This document shows, piece after piece, positions 6,695 through 7,505 of a stretch of DNA of 7,505 bases. The number at the start of each line of letters is the position of its first letter. Within the stretch, counting starts at the first letter, position 1. The notes beneath the pieces are model-generated. The model was not told where the DNA came from, searched no databases, and was given only the letters and a program-made list of their open reading frames with translations. This DNA is from Candidatus Cloacimonadota bacterium (GTDB lineage: Bacteria; Hydrothermota; E44-bin80), in the NCBI GenBank assembly GCA_004376305.1, contig SOKD01000192.1, forward strand, positions 1-7,505, given 5' to 3'. Both the position numbers and the translations under genes were made by a program.

Positions 6695-6713
6695 TTAAGA
6701 ACAAGGATATAAT
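6686..6713 (+). promoter_or_regulatory. Divergent promoter for the membrane protein gene
   Basis: TTGACT (6686-6691) and TATAAT (6708-6713) are separated by 16 bases. Predicted transcription start is near 6719-6722, leaving a leader of about 85 bases before the ATG at 6806. In the leader, ATTGGTG (6773-6779) can pair with TATCAAT (6788-6794), including two G-U pairs, just before the SD. An ATGCGCAT palindrome lies at 6732-6739. No known riboswitch was recognised. Confidence 0.72.
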
Positions 6714-6796
6714 TGATTGCGATTATACCCTATGCGCATCCGTTCTTCGGGGTTCTGTCTCTACTGAAGATGATTGGTGATAAGCGATATCAATGT

Positions 6797-6801
6797 GGAG
6801 G
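6797..6801 (+). promoter_or_regulatory. Ribosome binding site that fixes the membrane protein start
   Basis: GGAGG lies four bases before ATG at 6806. An in-frame ATG 12 codons upstream (6770) has no SD and would put a polar extension in front of the signal peptide, so 6806 is preferred. Confidence 0.8.
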
Positions 6802-6805
6802 TCCA

Positions 6806-7505
6806 ATGAAGGTTTTCAGATTGGCGGCTGTTTCATTTTTTCTTTTTATGCTTTTTCTACTGATACCGGTAAGTGCATATGCCAACGAACCGATAGTACC
6901 ACTGATGATGCTTTTTGTGGGATCTGGTGGGTTGGCACTGACACTGGCTTCTCTCATTGGTTTTGCAGTTGTTGTGGTAATTAAATGTGCAGTATTTTTG
7001 TGGAAAAGTGATTTCAGGTCATGGTTGGCTGTGTTGTATGTAATAATTGCAAATGTTGTTTCAACTTTTATTGGTATTATTGTTGCCAGCATGTTTTCGT
7101 CCTCTTTCGCTTTTCCCGTTGGTGTTGTAATTCTGTACTTCCTCTTTCTGGTTCCTGCTCGCAGAATACGACAATTCAAGCGATATTCAAAGCATTCAGC
7201 ATGGTTTATTGCATTTGTCCTCTTAATAATAACAGCTTTTTCCGTTGTTATATTTGGAGCCATGAGTGGTTTTATGTCGGTTCCTTACATTTACTGGCCT
7301 TTAAAAGTTGTAATGACGACCATTGGTATCGGAATAAGCCTTATTATTAGCGTTTTATACGAGGAATCTATAATTGCGGGGTTATATAAAATTCAGAAAA
7401 AAGAGAGAAAATCTTTCATGAAACCAGTACTGTGGGCAAACATTATTGCATTGGGCGCATTAATGCTACTTGGAGCAGCAATTGCATTACCAAAACGATT
7501 TTCTT
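6806..7505 (+). CDS. Unknown multi-pass membrane protein (3' end cut off by the window)
   Basis: This frame is open to the window edge and gives 233 residues with no stop. I do not recognise the family. Residues 1-26 look like a cleavable signal peptide (Lys2, Arg5, hydrophobic core, PVSAYA26 before NEP). Hydrophobic segments follow at about 31-58, 73-97, 102-117, 131-152, 164-184 and 206-228. They are joined by short loops, two of them basic (RRIRQFKRYSKH at 119-130 and KIQKKERKSFMK at 195-206), which would face the cytoplasm under the positive-inside rule. EES at 186-188 closes the fifth segment. No transporter signature, catalytic motif or nucleotide-binding motif is visible. The gene is divergent from the ileS operon and shares its control region. 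Good SD, signal peptide and uniform hydrophobic pattern make coding certain; the function is unknown. Confidence 0.85.
   Translation, partial: MKVFRLAAVSFFLFMLFLLIPVSAYANEPIVPLMMLFVGSGGLALTLASLIGFAVVVVIKCAVFLWKSDFRSWLAVLYVIIANVVSTFIGIIVASMFSSSFAFPVGVVILYFLFLVPARRIRQFKRYSKHSAWFIAFVLLIITAFSVVIFGAMSGFMSVPYIYWPLKVVMTTIGIGISLIISVLYEESIIAGLYKIQKKERKSFMKPVLWANIIALGALMLLGAAIALPKRFS

Noticed and set aside
6732..6767. 11-codon frame in the membrane protein leader
   Set aside because: It has no SD and no peptide pattern suggestive of attenuation.
6436..6780. 114-codon plus-strand frame across the control region
   Set aside because: It begins inside the opposite-strand exported protein gene, has no SD and runs through both promoters. 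It is a shadow frame.
6714..6805. Possible tRNA or riboswitch in the leader
   Set aside because: No T-arm, anticodon-loop or acceptor pairing was found, and no known riboswitch core was recognised.
6790..7263. 157-codon minus-strand frame opposite the membrane protein
   Set aside because: It has no SD, its translation is Thr/Lys/Asn-rich in the way expected of the complement of a hydrophobic gene, and the plus-strand frame has an SD, signal peptide and membrane segments.
7021..7350. 109-codon plus-strand frame with a Cys-rich start
   Set aside because: It is an out-of-frame reading of the membrane protein gene. The Cys/Phe/Trp run is an artefact of TGT/TTT-rich codons and there is no SD.

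Overview
The window looks like chromosomal DNA from an uncultured or little-studied bacterium. Most genes carry near-perfect Shine-Dalgarno (SD) sequences and sigma70-type promoters, so it is bacterial. The subtilase carries an N-terminal beta-rich module of a kind I associate with proteins of FCB-group and WOR-3-like candidate phyla. The order ileS - DksA/TraR zinc finger - lspA also occurs in Bacteroidetes-like lineages. The phylum assignment is a low-confidence inference from memory.

Layout. (1) 1-1600, minus strand: the N-terminal 533 residues of a secreted subtilisin-family protease of bacillopeptidase F type, cut off by the window edge before its catalytic serine. It has its own consensus promoter overlapping the lspA stop codon, and an SD-like element at the expected 5' end of its mRNA. 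(2) 1656-6624, minus strand: a tight five-gene operon, transcribed in the order unknown signal-peptide protein, TPR protein, isoleucyl-tRNA synthetase, DksA/TraR zinc-finger protein, lipoprotein signal peptidase. Junctions are an 11-base gap, an 11-base overlap, a 4-base ATGA overlap and a 2-base gap, so translational coupling is likely. (3) 6625-6805: a divergent control region. An 11-bp perfect inverted repeat contains the -35 boxes of both outward-facing promoters. The minus-strand promoter sits so close to its gene that the mRNA should be leaderless. (4) 6806-7505, plus strand: the first 233 residues of an unrecognised multi-pass membrane protein, open at the window edge.

How the genes fit together: IleRS charges tRNA-Ile, the DksA-like protein is a probable RNA polymerase-binding regulator, and LspA matures lipoproteins. 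They share a transcript with two uncharacterised proteins, one of them exported and membrane anchored. The shared divergent control region suggests that the operon and the plus-strand membrane protein could be co-regulated. No tRNA, rRNA, CRISPR array, insertion sequence or convincing intrinsic terminator was found. No stretch longer than 300 bases lacks a gene.
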